Notes: generated from the letters alone by a model not told the origin. Counted from the first letter of the stretch, positions 26,012 to 35,613 are shown. The stretch: 64,000 nt of DNA from Myxococcota bacterium (GCA_030065855.1 JASJCT010000040.1:1-64000), one strand, 5' to 3'. Program-made: numbers and translations.

Positions 26012-29000
26012 ATGAGCGCAGATACCAGCTCTGCAGGTGACAAAAAGGGCATCATCGCCTGGATGGTCAACAACCGGGTCACGCCCAACCTGATCATGCT
26101 CTTTTTGCTGTTTGGCGGACTGTTTGTCTCGTTTCAGATCAAAAAAGAGGTGTTCCCCTATCACGAGACCGACTGGGTGACCATTCGGGTGGCCTATCCA
26201 GGCTCTAGCCCCGAGGAGATCGAGAAGGGCATCGTACTCGCGGTTGAGGCCGCGGTCCGGGGGTTGGACGGTGTCAAAGAGATCACGGCTCGGGCCAATG
26301 AGGGCATGGGCACGGTCTACGTAGAACTGTTGGCTGACGCAGAGCGGCAAAAGGTGTACCAAGACATCAAGCAGGCCGTGGATCGGATCACCACCTTACC
26401 CAAGGACATCGAACGACCAGTGGTCTCCATGGCTGGTCACCGCCGCGGGGTACTCAATATTGCCCTATACGGCGACGTGTCCGAGCGGGTGTTGCGCCAG
26501 GTGGTCGAGCAGGTACAGGATCGGTTGCTCCAGGACGACCGGATCACCCAGGTGGATATAAGGGGTGCCCGGGAGTACCAGATCCACATCGAGGTATCCC
26601 AGGAAAAGCTCCGGGCCCATGATTTGACCCTGCAGGAGATCGCCAACCGGATTCGGGCTGCGTCGATCGAACTGCCCGGCGGCAAGATCGAGACTACGGG
26701 CGGAGAGGTGATGCTCCGGGTAAAAGACCGGCGGGACTGGGCCCGGGAGTTCGCCCGCATTCCGATCGTGACCACGCCAAATGGATCAGTGCTGCGCCTG
26801 GCAGATCTGGGCCAGGTCAAGGAGGGGTTCGAGGACGCGGACCGGTTCGCCACCTACAATGGCAAGCCCAGTATGAGCCTGGAGGTATTCCGGGTGGGGG
26901 AACAGACGCCCATCGGGGTTTCATCCGCTGCCAGGGAAATCATGACCCAAGTGGAAGCCGAGCTCCCAGTAGGCGTGAATTGGCACATCAGCCGGGATCG
27001 GTCCGAGATCTACCAGCAGCGGTTCGAGTTGCTGGTCAAAAACGCCTTTATCGGTCTGGTCCTGGTGCTGATGTTGCTCGGGCTGTTCTTGGAGCTCAGG
27101 CTGGCCTTTTGGGTGACCATGGGGATCCCCACGTCATTCCTGGGCGCTTTTTTGTTTTTGCCGGGCATGGACGTGTCGATCAACATCATCTCCATGTTCG
27201 CGTTCATCATCGCGCTGGGCATTGTAGTGGACGATGCCATCGTGGCGGGCGAGAATATATACAAATACCGAACAGAAGGGGTCGGGTTCATCAAGGCCGC
27301 CATCATGGGGGCCAGGGACGTGGCCGTACCGATCTCGTTCAGCATCCTGACCAACATCGTGGCCTTTATGCCCCTGTACGCAGTGCCCGGGCACATGGGC
27401 AAGATCTGGCGGGTGATCCCACTGGTGGTGGTGGCCGTGTTCGCCATTTCATGGGTGGAGTCCCTGCTAATCTTACCTGCCCACTTGGGTCACAGCAAAA
27501 AGGCTCCGCCCAAGGGCTTGCTCAACCGGCTGCATCTGGGTTTTACCCGGATGTTGTTCGGATTTGTGGACCAGGTGTATGCACCGTTCCTCAAGCAGTG
27601 CATTGCCTGGCGGTACCTTACGGTTGCTGTCTTTTTCGCCATCCTACTCGGCGTAGGCGGGTACGTATTCGGCGGTCGGATCGGCATGATCCTGATGCCC
27701 CGGGTCGAGTCAGATACAGCCGTGGTCACGGCAGTACTGCCGTTTGGTAGCCCGGTCGACAAGGTGACCGCTGTACAGGACCGCCTGGTCAAAGCTATGG
27801 AACAGGTAGCCGAGGAAAACGGGCGGGAGAAGCTCCTGGAGGGGATCTTCTCCATCGTCGAGGAGAGCGAGGTGACCGTCATGGCCCACCTGACCCCGCC
27901 CAAGGTGCGCCCATTGACCACCGGCCAGGTGACCACCCAGTGGCGGGAGAAGACCGGGCAGATCTTAGGGTTGGAATCCCTCAGATTCGAATCCGACAGG
28001 GGAGGTCCGGGCTCGGGCGCAGCCCTGACCGTGGAGCTCAGCCACTGGGATATCCACATGCTGGATCGGGCGAGTGCCGCATTGGCCGAGGACCTGGCCG
28101 AGTTTCCAAACGTAAAGGATATTGACGACGGGTACACCCCTGGAAAGCAGCAGCTCAACTTCCGCATCAAAGAAGAGGGGCAGAGCCTGGGGCTGACCGC
28201 AAGCGAGATCGGCCGCCAAGTGCGAAACGCATTCTACGGTGCCCAGGCACTGCGACAGCAGCGGGACAGAAACGAGGTGCGCGTGCTCGTACGGTTGCCC
28301 GAGGCAGACCGGGCGAGCGAGTACAACGTGGAAACCCTGCTGATCACCACACCCCAGGGCCGCCTGGTTCCCCTTCGGCAGGTGGCCGAGGTGATCCGGG
28401 GCCGCACCTACACATCAATTCGCCGCCGGGAGGCGCGGCGCACCGTGCGGGTCACGGCGAACGTGGAGCCGATCGGCCAGACCGGCCAGGTCAAAGCGAC
28501 CCTCAACCGCCATGTCCTACCCCAGCTGGCAAGGGATTTTCCAGGTCTGACCTACACGTACGCAGGCCGGCAGCAGCACATGAAGGAAAGCACAGACGGG
28601 CTGTACATGAGCTTCATCGTGGCGCTCATCGTCATTTACTTCCTGTTGGCCATACCGTTTCGCAGCTATTCCCAACCCCTGATTGTGATGGTGGCGATCC
28701 CGTTCGGTATTGTGGGCGCGGTGATCGGCCACGCGGTCATGGGGTACAACCTGAGCCTGCAAAGCATGATGGGCATGGTCGCGCTCTCGGGCGTGGTAGT
28801 CAACGATTCGCTGATCCTGATCGACTTCGCCAACAAGAAACGCAAGGCCGGCACGCCCCTGGGCCAGGCGATTCGAGAGGCAGGCCAGCGGCGGTTCCGT
28901 CCGATTCTGCTCACCACCCTGACCACCTTTGGCGGCCTGTCCCCTATGATCTTCGAGACCTCCAGGCAGGCGCGGTTCATGATTCCCATGGCCCTGTCCT

Positions 29001-29110
29001 TGGGATACGGCATCCTGTTCGCCACGGCCATCACCCTGGTATTGGTGCCGAGCCTCTACATGATCATCGAGGATGTGCTCGCCCTGGTACGTAGGGTGCG
29101 GGCCGCATAG
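26012..29110 (+). CDS. RND-family efflux permease (AcrB/HAE1-like)
   Basis: A 1032-aa inner-membrane proton-driven pump, the transport subunit of the preceding channel and adaptor. It has the usual plan: a first transmembrane helix, a large periplasmic loop (VAYPGSSPEEIEKGI), the transmembrane block with the paired proton-relay aspartates in ALGIVVDDAIV, a second periplasmic loop, and the last transmembrane block (GVVVNDSLILIDFANKK). ATG 26012 is chosen because AAAGGAG precedes it. The substrate is not predictable; the absence of nearby metal-related genes argues for organic compounds rather than the heavy-metal (HME) type. Confidence 0.96.
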   Translation: MSADTSSAGDKKGIIAWMVNNRVTPNLIMLFLLFGGLFVSFQIKKEVFPYHETDWVTIRVAYPGSSPEEIEKGIVLAVEAAVRGLDGVKEITARANEGMGTVYVELLADAERQKVYQDIKQAVDRITTLPKDIERPVVSMAGHRRGVLNIALYGDVSERVLRQVVEQVQDRLLQDDRITQVDIRGAREYQIHIEVSQEKLRAHDLTLQEIANRIRAASIELPGGKIETTGGEVMLRVKDRRDWAREFARIPIVTTPNGSVLRLADLGQVKEGFEDADRFATYNGKPSMSLEVFRVGEQTPIGVSSAAREIMTQVEAELPVGVNWHISRDRSEIYQQRFELLVKNAFIGLVLVLMLLGLFLELRLAFWVTMGIPTSFLGAFLFLPGMDVSINIISMFAFIIALGIVVDDAIVAGENIYKYRTEGVGFIKAAIMGARDVAVPISFSILTNIVAFMPLYAVPGHMGKIWRVIPLVVVAVFAISWVESLLILPAHLGHSKKAPPKGLLNRLHLGFTRMLFGFVDQVYAPFLKQCIAWRYLTVAVFFAILLGVGGYVFGGRIGMILMPRVESDTAVVTAVLPFGSPVDKVTAVQDRLVKAMEQVAEENGREKLLEGIFSIVEESEVTVMAHLTPPKVRPLTTGQVTTQWREKTGQILGLESLRFESDRGGPGSGAALTVELSHWDIHMLDRASAALAEDLAEFPNVKDIDDGYTPGKQQLNFRIKEEGQSLGLTASEIGRQVRNAFYGAQALRQQRDRNEVRVLVRLPEADRASEYNVETLLITTPQGRLVPLRQVAEVIRGRTYTSIRRREARRTVRVTANVEPIGQTGQVKATLNRHVLPQLARDFPGLTYTYAGRQQHMKESTDGLYMSFIVALIVIYFLLAIPFRSYSQPLIVMVAIPFGIVGAVIGHAVMGYNLSLQSMMGMVALSGVVVNDSLILIDFANKKRKAGTPLGQAIREAGQRRFRPILLTTLTTFGGLSPMIFETSRQARFMIPMALSLGYGILFATAITLVLVPSLYMIIEDVLALVRRVRAA

Positions 29111-29165
29111 TAATCTGGTGTGTGCTCTGCTTCGTTCGCGCGCGAGCTTCGCGAGGCACAACGAT

Positions 29166-29558
29166 TTATTGAGAGCAAGAAGGCGTGCATGTATCGTTGA
29201 GACACTCCCAGGCGGTGGTGCCACCGCTATTCTCGCATTCGGGGATATCAGGGAAGCACTCACAGTTAGCATCCGATGCGCAACCCAGTGCGTCAGATGG
29301 TATGCAGGTCCCGAACTCGATCATGTAGTAGAGGCATGAAAGGTGTTCGTAAGGGCACGGTGCCCCTGCAGCACCACCACAAATCTCCAAGCACCCCGGT
29401 ACACTACTTTCGGATTCGTCTTTACAAGGATCTGAGCAATCCAATCCTGAATTCCCATCTGTCGAACCGCTGTCTTCGCTCCAGACCATTGGGTTTTCAT
29501 CGTCACAAGACAAAAGAAACAAGCAAACCAATGCGAATTGAATCAGTAAATATTTCAT
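29166..29558 (-). CDS. Small Cys-rich lipoprotein, paralogue A
   Basis: A 130-aa lipoprotein: signal ending FLLSC, short Ser/Asp linker, then a compact Cys-rich module (PGCLEICGGAAGAPC, CLYYMIEFGTCIPSDALGC, CECFPDIPEC) likely held by disulfides. It is 16 nt after its paralogue and obviously a duplicate. Unlike that copy it has no long aspartate-threonine linker. No known family is recognised; the module reads like a small disulfide-rich surface domain. Confidence 0.82.
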   Translation of the reverse strand: MKYLLIQFALVCLFLLSCDDENPMVWSEDSGSTDGNSGLDCSDPCKDESESSVPGCLEICGGAAGAPCPYEHLSCLYYMIEFGTCIPSDALGCASDANCECFPDIPECENSGGTTAWECLNDTCTPSCSQ

Positions 29559-29574
29559 AATTCACCATCCATTC

Positions 29575-30060
29575 CTATTCGCCACAGCTCGGTTGGCAGG
29601 AATTAGAAATGCATTCCCAAACGGTCGGCTCATTACCGCAGTCGGGTAAATCCGGAAAACACGCACAGTTTGCGTCTGATAAACAGCCCAGTGCGTCAGA
29701 TGGTATGCAGGTCCCCATCTCGATCATGAAGTAGAGGCATGAAAGGTATTCGAAAGGGCACGGTGCCCCTACAGCACCACCACAAATCTCCAAACACCCC
29801 GGTACTTCCTCTCCGTTACTTGTCAAGCAGGGATCATCACACTCGGTGTCGGTGTCCGTATCCGAGTCTGAATCTGTATCAGTGTCAGTGTTCGTGTCAG
29901 TGTCTGAATCGCTGTCAGTATCTGTGTCAGCGTCGGTGTCTCCATCCGTATCTCCGTCAGTTCCTCCGTCTTCGTCAGCATCGGTCGATGATGTACTTTG
30001 GCATGAAGGCGCCAATACAATAGCAACGAGCAACAAAAACACATTACAAAATCTCTTCAT
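29575..30060 (-). CDS. Small Cys-rich lipoprotein with Asp-Thr/Ser linker, paralogue B
   Basis: A 161-aa lipoprotein: signal ending LAPSC, a linker of about 50 residues made almost only of (T/S/N/A)D dipeptides, then the same Cys-rich module as its neighbour (PGCLEICGGAVGAPC, CIPSDALGC). AAGGAG lies before the ATG. The acidic repeat probably holds the module away from the membrane and may bind calcium; that is inference. At the DNA level 29687-29805 is about 94 percent identical to 29284-29402 (7 mismatches counted by eye), so the duplication is recent or kept alike by gene conversion. Confidence 0.85.
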   Translation of the reverse strand: MKRFCNVFLLLVAIVLAPSCQSTSSTDADEDGGTDGDTDGDTDADTDTDSDSDTDTNTDTDTDSDSDTDTDTECDDPCLTSNGEEVPGCLEICGGAVGAPCPFEYLSCLYFMIEMGTCIPSDALGCLSDANCACFPDLPDCGNEPTVWECISNSCQPSCGE

Positions 30061-30204
30061 AGTGCAATTCTCCTTGTTAGACGCAATACGCAGTTTCAGG
30101 CCTCTACATGATTAGTAGGTTGTGAGCCACCAGGGGGATCCAACTTTCTACATGTTCAATCGACAGCTGGCTCTCGCTGACACAGAAAGGCGCATCACCT
30201 TGCC

Positions 30205-31542
30205 TCAATCTGTAGGTAGTTCGGCGAGTCTATTCTCGAGCCTGTCTACTTTTAATGACTTGGGGAACGCTTTGATAAATACCTCAATCGCAAGGCGTTC
30301 TGCTGTGTTTTTCCCAAGAGCACGCAGCGCGCGTATTCGTCCGTACAATGCCTCATGCCTCAGCGTACCCAAGGGGGCGTTTGACAAGTAATGGTTGAAA
30401 TTCTTGAGCGCAGCCAACGGCTGCACCAAGTGATTGAGCTGAATCATCCCAAGCGAAATAGGCGCAATATCAGCTTCAACACTCTGGGGGTAAAGCACGC
30501 CAATGGATTCGTAGGCTTGTGAGGCATTGATCCACTGCTTTTGTTTACGCAGGTATTGGGCGCTTTGCAGCAGTGCTGATGAAGTCGTATTTTTGCTTGC
30601 CTGTGACATCGGTCTATCACGCGATAAGACAGGCGCTTCCCTGGGCTTTTGGACAAAGAAGGCGGGTCTAGATATGTTTTGGCGGCGTTCTTTTTCTGTG
30701 ATAGCTCGCGTGTGTCCGATAGACATTTCCATTGCGAAACCAGCACCGAGGTTCATGCTCGTGGCGTTCGGTCGTTCAACTGCTACGGTGCCCTTAAATA
30801 CCTTTACCTCGGTATCGTAGGCCAATACGCGAACGGTAAATAACGTTCCTGTCACTCGAACCTTGCCGTGGGGTGTGGCAACTATAATCGCAGGTCCAGC
30901 CTGTTGTGGCGTTACACTTACAAACACCTCTCCATGCTCGAGAAAACACACGACCGAGCTTGTGGTGGTTTCTTGCACGCGTATCTTGGAATGGGCTTCC
31001 AGTCGGTATTGAGCTCTTTTTTCTGCCTCGAGAAATGCAGGATCGCGTGCGGTCTCTATCACTGTTCCAATTTCTATGGGGTCTCTTTTGACGATCCTCG
31101 TTCCAGTGGCCTTATCGAATGATTTAGAAAGGTAAACAGAATGCATGGCGATCGCGTTCTCGTCAGGCTCTGATCGATCTTCGGATCGTAGCTTGGGCAA
31201 CTCGCCCAAGGCGCTATCTTTGGTTGCGTCATGACTTGAGGTCACAGGCGATTCTTCAACCGCGTTTCCATTGATTTTCCACATCATGATAGCAGTCATA
31301 GCAATCGATGCCACCACAGATGCAGCGAGGATCCAAACGCGACGCAGGGGCTGCCAGTGTCGGTTTCGGGCCCCTGCTCGTTCTTCCATAACCTTGTCGA
31401 CAGCCCCTGTTATCAGCCGACGCTTGGCCAGCTCATCCATCGACGCGATAGGAGGATCATACGGCTTAAACAAAGCAAATTCCTCGACCCGGTCGAGCAA
31501 TTCGTCTCGCTTGTCATGGGATTCGTGTGTTGTATTCCTCAT
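30205..31542 (-). CDS. FecR-type anti-sigma/transmembrane sensor with TPR-like C-terminus
   Basis: A 445-aa single-pass inner-membrane protein: cytoplasmic N-terminus (about 70 residues) for sigma binding, transmembrane segment VWILAASVVASIAMTAIMM, then a periplasmic FecR domain (SVVCFLEHGEVFVSVTPQQ, VRVTGTLFTVRVLAYDTEVKVFKGTVAV) and a helical C-terminal region with TPR-like pairs (ALLQSAQYLRKQKQWINASQ). It overlaps the ECF sigma gene by 4 nt (31539-31542), so it is that factor's regulator. No TonB receptor is present, so this is not a classical iron-uptake FecIR system. Confidence 0.88.
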   Translation of the reverse strand: MRNTTHESHDKRDELLDRVEEFALFKPYDPPIASMDELAKRRLITGAVDKVMEERAGARNRHWQPLRRVWILAASVVASIAMTAIMMWKINGNAVEESPVTSSHDATKDSALGELPKLRSEDRSEPDENAIAMHSVYLSKSFDKATGTRIVKRDPIEIGTVIETARDPAFLEAEKRAQYRLEAHSKIRVQETTTSSVVCFLEHGEVFVSVTPQQAGPAIIVATPHGKVRVTGTLFTVRVLAYDTEVKVFKGTVAVERPNATSMNLGAGFAMEMSIGHTRAITEKERRQNISRPAFFVQKPREAPVLSRDRPMSQASKNTTSSALLQSAQYLRKQKQWINASQAYESIGVLYPQSVEADIAPISLGMIQLNHLVQPLAALKNFNHYLSNAPLGTLRHEALYGRIRALRALGKNTAERLAIEVFIKAFPKSLKVDRLENRLAELPTD

Positions 31543-32150
31543 GGGTCACTCTTCCCTAACATCTCCCGAAGCACTTGGTCTTTCTCGACCTTTTCGCGGA
31601 GAATGCGTCTCCCCCTTCGAAGCCGTTGCCTGACAGTATTTCTCGGCGCCTCCACAATGCCCGCGATTTCATCTACGCCATAGTGGTAGACGAGCCTTAG
31701 GGTTACCACTTCGCGGTACTTGACCGGAAGCTTTCCAAAGGCCCTTGCCAACCGTTGGCGCATCAAGAAGCGGTCGTCATCGATCATCTGGTGTTCGCTG
31801 TGCTTGTCTTCAAAACTGCTTAAGGCCTGCAGTACAATGTTCCACCGCCGGTTCTTTTGGACGAGCAAAATCGTTTTTCTTATTGCAATCTTAATCGCCC
31901 AGGTTTCGAGGGAACTTTCTCCGCGAAAAGATCCAATGGATCGAAGGACTTCCATAATCGCTACCTGGGACCAGTCGTCCTGATTCTCATCGTCACCGGA
32001 GATAAACCTGACTGTGGTGCGTATCGTATCTAAAAGGCGCTCTGCCAGCGCAGTCATAGCGGATCGGTCGCCTTGCGATGCACTAAGAGCCAAAGCAACA
32101 TCAGCCTTGTGATGCGTACTCGCCGAGCTCCTTTTCTCCTTAGGCATCAT
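31539..32150 (-). CDS. ECF-type RNA polymerase sigma factor
   Basis: A 203-aa sigma-70-family factor. Region 2 is visible in DWSQVAIMEVLRSIGSFRGESSLETWAIKIAIR and region 4 in LPVKYREVVTLRLVYHYGVDEIAGIVEAPRNTVRQRLRRGRRIL; regions 1.1 and 3 are absent, as in ECF factors. It is coupled to the FecR-type gene that follows. The beta-barrel-like protein gene ends 48 nt upstream on the same strand, so the pair may be the tail of a longer transcript. Confidence 0.93.
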   Translation of the reverse strand: MMPKEKRSSASTHHKADVALALSASQGDRSAMTALAERLLDTIRTTVRFISGDDENQDDWSQVAIMEVLRSIGSFRGESSLETWAIKIAIRKTILLVQKNRRWNIVLQALSSFEDKHSEHQMIDDDRFLMRQRLARAFGKLPVKYREVVTLRLVYHYGVDEIAGIVEAPRNTVRQRLRRGRRILREKVEKDQVLREMLGKSDP

Positions 32151-32198
32151 CGTCTCTCATTATTATAGTATGGGAAACTCGGCTCTGAGGATCCAACT

Positions 32199-33287
32199 TT
32201 AGAAGCGTACGCTGGCTCCAAGGGTAAAAGAGGGTCCCACTCTTTTAATGGCATCCACCTCTTCTTCTCCTGACGTCAACGCTGCAACGTATCTTACGTT
32301 GCGTAAGCCAAAGAATATTCCAGAGTCCAAGAAGAGATAAATCGGTCCAATTGGATTAAATCCGACGTACAGCATTGGTATTAGTCGGTAGTTAGGCGTG
32401 ATATTGGCATGGGGTTCGCCGCTTTCGTTTTCGGGATTGCCGGTTGCGGTTTGGACCAGTATATCTGCCTCAAAGCCAAGCCCTGCGCCTAATCTGAACT
32501 TTCCAACAGGGCGATCGAATCCAAGGCGCAACAGGATTCGGTGCGATAACACTTCAACATCAAAGTCATCACCTTTAACCGTATGGGGGAAATCGAATCC
32601 ATAGCTGGCATTGAGCCCCAGTCCGATCTTGGAGCGCACGGTAAACCCGGCTGTCACACCGTGGAAGAGCTTTATTTTATTAGAAAAAGTACGGATTGAA
32701 TATGCTGCCACAGGCCCCCAGATGACTCGCCTGGACAGGTCGTCAATAGACTCGCCCGCTTCAGGGTCTGTGGCGTTGTCTTCGTTTTGGGCTTCGCTGG
32801 TATCTTCCAAGAGTGCGTCTACGAGTGCGTGAATCACGAGTCCCATAGATTCGAACCCAGCGACGCGTTCTGAATCGGGTATGTCTCGCCGAATAAGCGT
32901 CTTGTCATCTCCGAATCGAACACGCATAAAAAACTCTGACGGTGTCTCTGGATCCCAGAAAATGATGACCAACGGATCCATTCCCCCTGCCACACGGTCG
33001 AGTTCAGACGGGTTTGTAGCCCAGTTGCTTGAGGGTCTGTCGACCCAGACAACATCAAGCGTTACCGGCAGATCGCTTAGCTGCCCCTCCACCGCCGCGA
33101 TCATTTCATCTGACTGCTCCTTGGCTGCCGAAGAAGCGACCAGCAATACGTTGCTATTGCCCGCTGCGTGGAGTTCATGGCCAAACAAAAACACGGCACT
33201 GACAGCAATATAGATTAGTATCGTCGCGAGTCCATTCTTTGCAAAAACGACCATGGCCATCTGTGGGTCAAATAAGTATCTCATCAC
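32199..33287 (-). CDS. Exported beta-barrel-like protein of unknown function
   Basis: A 362-aa protein with an N-terminal signal (ATILIYIAVSAVFLFGHELHAAG). Residues about 40-170 are a soluble alpha/beta part (VLLVASSAAKEQSDE). From about 185 onwards alternating polar/hydrophobic strands end in an aromatic residue (SFTLGASVRF), the usual outer-membrane barrel ending. Alternative starts at 33260 and 33254 sit closer to the signal. It overlaps the amidohydrolase gene by 20 nt if the longest start is used. I do not recognise a named family. Confidence 0.7.
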   Translation of the reverse strand: MMRYLFDPQMAMVVFAKNGLATILIYIAVSAVFLFGHELHAAGNSNVLLVASSAAKEQSDEMIAAVEGQLSDLPVTLDVVWVDRPSSNWATNPSELDRVAGGMDPLVIIFWDPETPSEFFMRVRFGDDKTLIRRDIPDSERVAGFESMGLVIHALVDALLEDTSEAQNEDNATDPEAGESIDDLSRRVIWGPVAAYSIRTFSNKIKLFHGVTAGFTVRSKIGLGLNASYGFDFPHTVKGDDFDVEVLSHRILLRLGFDRPVGKFRLGAGLGFEADILVQTATGNPENESGEPHANITPNYRLIPMLYVGFNPIGPIYLFLDSGIFFGLRNVRYVAALTSGEEEVDAIKRVGPSFTLGASVRF

Positions 33288-34554
33288 TTAACGGGGCCAA
33301 GGCGTTGTTGAGCATGAAGACCGACGGGGGGAATCCCTGTTTTGCGCCCCTCAGCTTTACCGTGCGCTTTAGAACAAAATCGAAAAGCAGGGGGTTGTAG
33401 TGGTAGATCTCTTTCAGCCAGGCGCGCTCCTGTTCGGTGATCAAGCCAACCTTTTCTAACTTCCCAAGGCGTATCAGCACGTTCACCGCAGGCAGGGGAT
33501 AGTCGCTGCCGTTGACCAGGCGGTGGTGCAGGTCTGCTCTTTTTAGCAGTGTTTCGAGCACCCGATCCACCCGGTTGTACTGGAGGGTGGCTGAGATGTC
33601 TGCAAAGAGCAAACCTTCGTAGCGCTTGTCGTCCATCAGCCGCATGAACAGATTGAAATTGTGCACTGGTTCCCCCTGGGGGCTGTCCAGATCCGCATTC
33701 TCTCCCAGGCTGGCCGCATGGGCCATGATCACCTTGACTCCTTTGTCGAGTGCCTTGCGGAGCAGTAAGGGGCTGCCGTATTTCTGATCCCCCTCGGCTT
33801 CGATCGCCTTTTCATCACCTGTGTGGGTCAAGAGGATCATCTGATGCTGTCTCATGATGTCGTAAAAATGCCCGCACCTCTTGTCCGATGGATCGATACC
33901 CATGGCATTTGGTATCCACTTGACCACGCGAGCGCCCTTTTTTGCCCATTTGGTCAACGCCTCCAATGCATCGGATCTGTAGGGATGAATCGATACAGCC
34001 GATAGAAACAGATCCGGATGCCGCTGGGCGATCTCTGCCGCGTATGGGTTGGGCACGTAGTACTCGGTCCGATTCGGATCAGGTCGACCGTCGCGGGTGT
34101 GGTACTGGTCCAGGCCCAGCACCAGGTGCCTGCCGTGGCCGTCGATGTTTCGCACCAACCGTACCAGCCTGTCCATGTACTGGCGGTCCAGGCCTTTTTC
34201 CAAGTTCTTGACGCCCGACGCGCTGGCATACACCAGAAACCTGAAGCGCGCATACGGATGAGCCCAGGTGAGCATGTGCTGGTTGATATAGCACCCGCTG
34301 CCACTATCCCCTGATCCAATGATGTGGGTGTGGTAATCAAAGCGCCGCTTTGGATCGACCTCCTCAGAAGCGCGCGCGATCAGCGCCTTGGCATCGGGGC
34401 TCAGCCCCTCCCTCAACTCGTCGGGCTCGTGCTCAAAGGCGCCGCCAAGCTTGTCGACTAGGCAACCCGGCATGATAAACACCAGCGCGAATGCAGTCAC
34501 CGCACTTCTCAGCGCGACATACAGCCGTTTGCTTACCCATAAAGGTCGAACCAT
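33268..34554 (-). CDS. Exported amidohydrolase (Amidohydro_2-like TIM-barrel hydrolase)
   Basis: About 428 residues. An N-terminal hydrophobic segment ends FIMPGC, a weak lipobox. Metal ligands of the amidohydrolase superfamily are visible in order: DYHTHI, VVKWIPN, LLTHTGDE, IMAHAAS and NGSDYPLP. Members hydrolyse amide or ester bonds or decarboxylate; the substrate is unknown. A GTG start at 34623 in the same frame would add 23 residues, and neither start has a clear ribosome site, so the N-terminus is uncertain. It lies just after the AhpF-like gene, in line with the beta-barrel gene. Confidence 0.8.
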   Translation of the reverse strand: MVRPLWVSKRLYVALRSAVTAFALVFIMPGCLVDKLGGAFEHEPDELREGLSPDAKALIARASEEVDPKRRFDYHTHIIGSGDSGSGCYINQHMLTWAHPYARFRFLVYASASGVKNLEKGLDRQYMDRLVRLVRNIDGHGRHLVLGLDQYHTRDGRPDPNRTEYYVPNPYAAEIAQRHPDLFLSAVSIHPYRSDALEALTKWAKKGARVVKWIPNAMGIDPSDKRCGHFYDIMRQHQMILLTHTGDEKAIEAEGDQKYGSPLLLRKALDKGVKVIMAHAASLGENADLDSPQGEPVHNFNLFMRLMDDKRYEGLLFADISATLQYNRVDRVLETLLKRADLHHRLVNGSDYPLPAVNVLIRLGKLEKVGLITEQERAWLKEIYHYNPLLFDFVLKRTVKLRGAKQGFPPSVFMLNNALAPLSDEILI

Positions 34555-34629
34555 CACCACAACCAACAGATGGTGCCACGGGGCATGGGAAATTGGAAGG
34601 TCAAACCGGGAACGGGTACTCACTAAGTA

Positions 34630-35613
34630 CTAGCAAAGGGCGCTGAGCGCTTCGGTAGCGATCTCAACCACGTCTGGATTGGTATCATTGAGGAGTGCTT
34701 TAAGGGCAGGAATCGCAGCGGGGTGCCCGATTTGGCCGAGTAGGTCTGCGGTATCACCCCGAAGTGCCGCATCTTCTGACTCTGTTGCTGAGGCAATCTC
34801 CGAGACAATGCTATTGAGCACAGCTGGATCTCGATTGAGCGCGGTCTCGGCCAGCATCATCAGGCCAATGCGCGAGGACGTTGTGCTGTTCAGCCACCTG
34901 TCCAGGTAGAGGGCATTGCCGTTCTCGGCCTGTAGCATGTCGGCGGCGGCCTCGAATCGACCCGTCTCGACGAGGGAGCGAAACAGGGTTGTGTCAAATG
35001 TCGCGCTGCTGCGGGACGCTATTTTCGCAATGATATCAGATTCGCTCACCACCCCAGTCCACGAGAGTCCGCGATCGAGAACGGTCATTGGTACGGACTT
35101 GGCCTGGAACTCAGTAGCCAGTGTTGAAAAATGCTGTGCATCGACGATGATTATCGAGATATGCGCATTCGCCATCGCTAGACCAAGGGCAGACCGGACC
35201 GCCATGGGACAATGGGGGCAAGCCGGAGCGACAAAGACGATTAGCTCAGCTGGATCTGCAAGACCCTGCGCTGCCTCAACCCACGGACGATCCCCTTGGG
35301 ACAGGTCAGCCGATGCATCGAGCAAGACCTCGACAAACGGCGGCGCCTCCATCCCATCTGGCATGGCCATGTAGTGAATGTTGCCGCCGTGGTTCAAAGA
35401 AATGGTCAAACACAGGCTTCCCAAGGGACCAGGTGTGTCATCAGTTGAAAGAGAGATCCGATCCCCGGCCGCTGCTGCTACCTGGCGGGCGGTTTGCAGC
35501 AGGGCGTCGCCAAAAGGAGAGGCATCTGCAGCGGAATGGTAGATCAGCGCGATAGGCGCTGGTGAAGCTGTCTGGCAGCTGCTGATACGTTCTAAATCTC
35601 GTTCGATCAACAT
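34630..35613 (-). CDS. AhpF N-terminal-domain-like thioredoxin-fold protein with HEAT-like tail
   Basis: A 327-aa soluble protein. Residues 1-200 resemble the tandem thioredoxin-fold N-terminal domain of AhpF: the first fold has no cysteine pair (IHYMAMPDGMEAPPFVEVLL), and the second has C132-P-H-C135 (VFVAPACPHCPMAV) with the cis-proline loop AKSVPMTVLD. There is no flavin or NADH domain, so it needs another reductant. Residues 270-327 form a HEAT-like repeat pair (LLGQIGHPAAIPALKALLNDTNPDVVEIATEAL) for protein contact. A protein-disulfide or peroxiredoxin-reductase role is inferred. It is first in a same-strand run with an amidohydrolase and a barrel protein. Confidence 0.82.
   Translation of the reverse strand: MLIERDLERISSCQTASPAPIALIYHSAADASPFGDALLQTARQVAAAAGDRISLSTDDTPGPLGSLCLTISLNHGGNIHYMAMPDGMEAPPFVEVLLDASADLSQGDRPWVEAAQGLADPAELIVFVAPACPHCPMAVRSALGLAMANAHISIIIVDAQHFSTLATEFQAKSVPMTVLDRGLSWTGVVSESDIIAKIASRSSATFDTTLFRSLVETGRFEAAADMLQAENGNALYLDRWLNSTTSSRIGLMMLAETALNRDPAVLNSIVSEIASATESEDAALRGDTADLLGQIGHPAAIPALKALLNDTNPDVVEIATEALSALC

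Noticed and set aside
26980-27750. 256-codon alternative plus-strand frame
   Set aside because: Lies inside the RND permease in another frame; open only because of GC-biased codons.
28517-29272. 251-codon minus-strand frame
   Set aside because: Antisense to the end of the RND permease; His/Arg-rich shadow sequence.
30205-32150. Iron-uptake FecIR system
   Set aside because: No TonB-dependent receptor gene nearby; FecR domains also serve other sigma systems.
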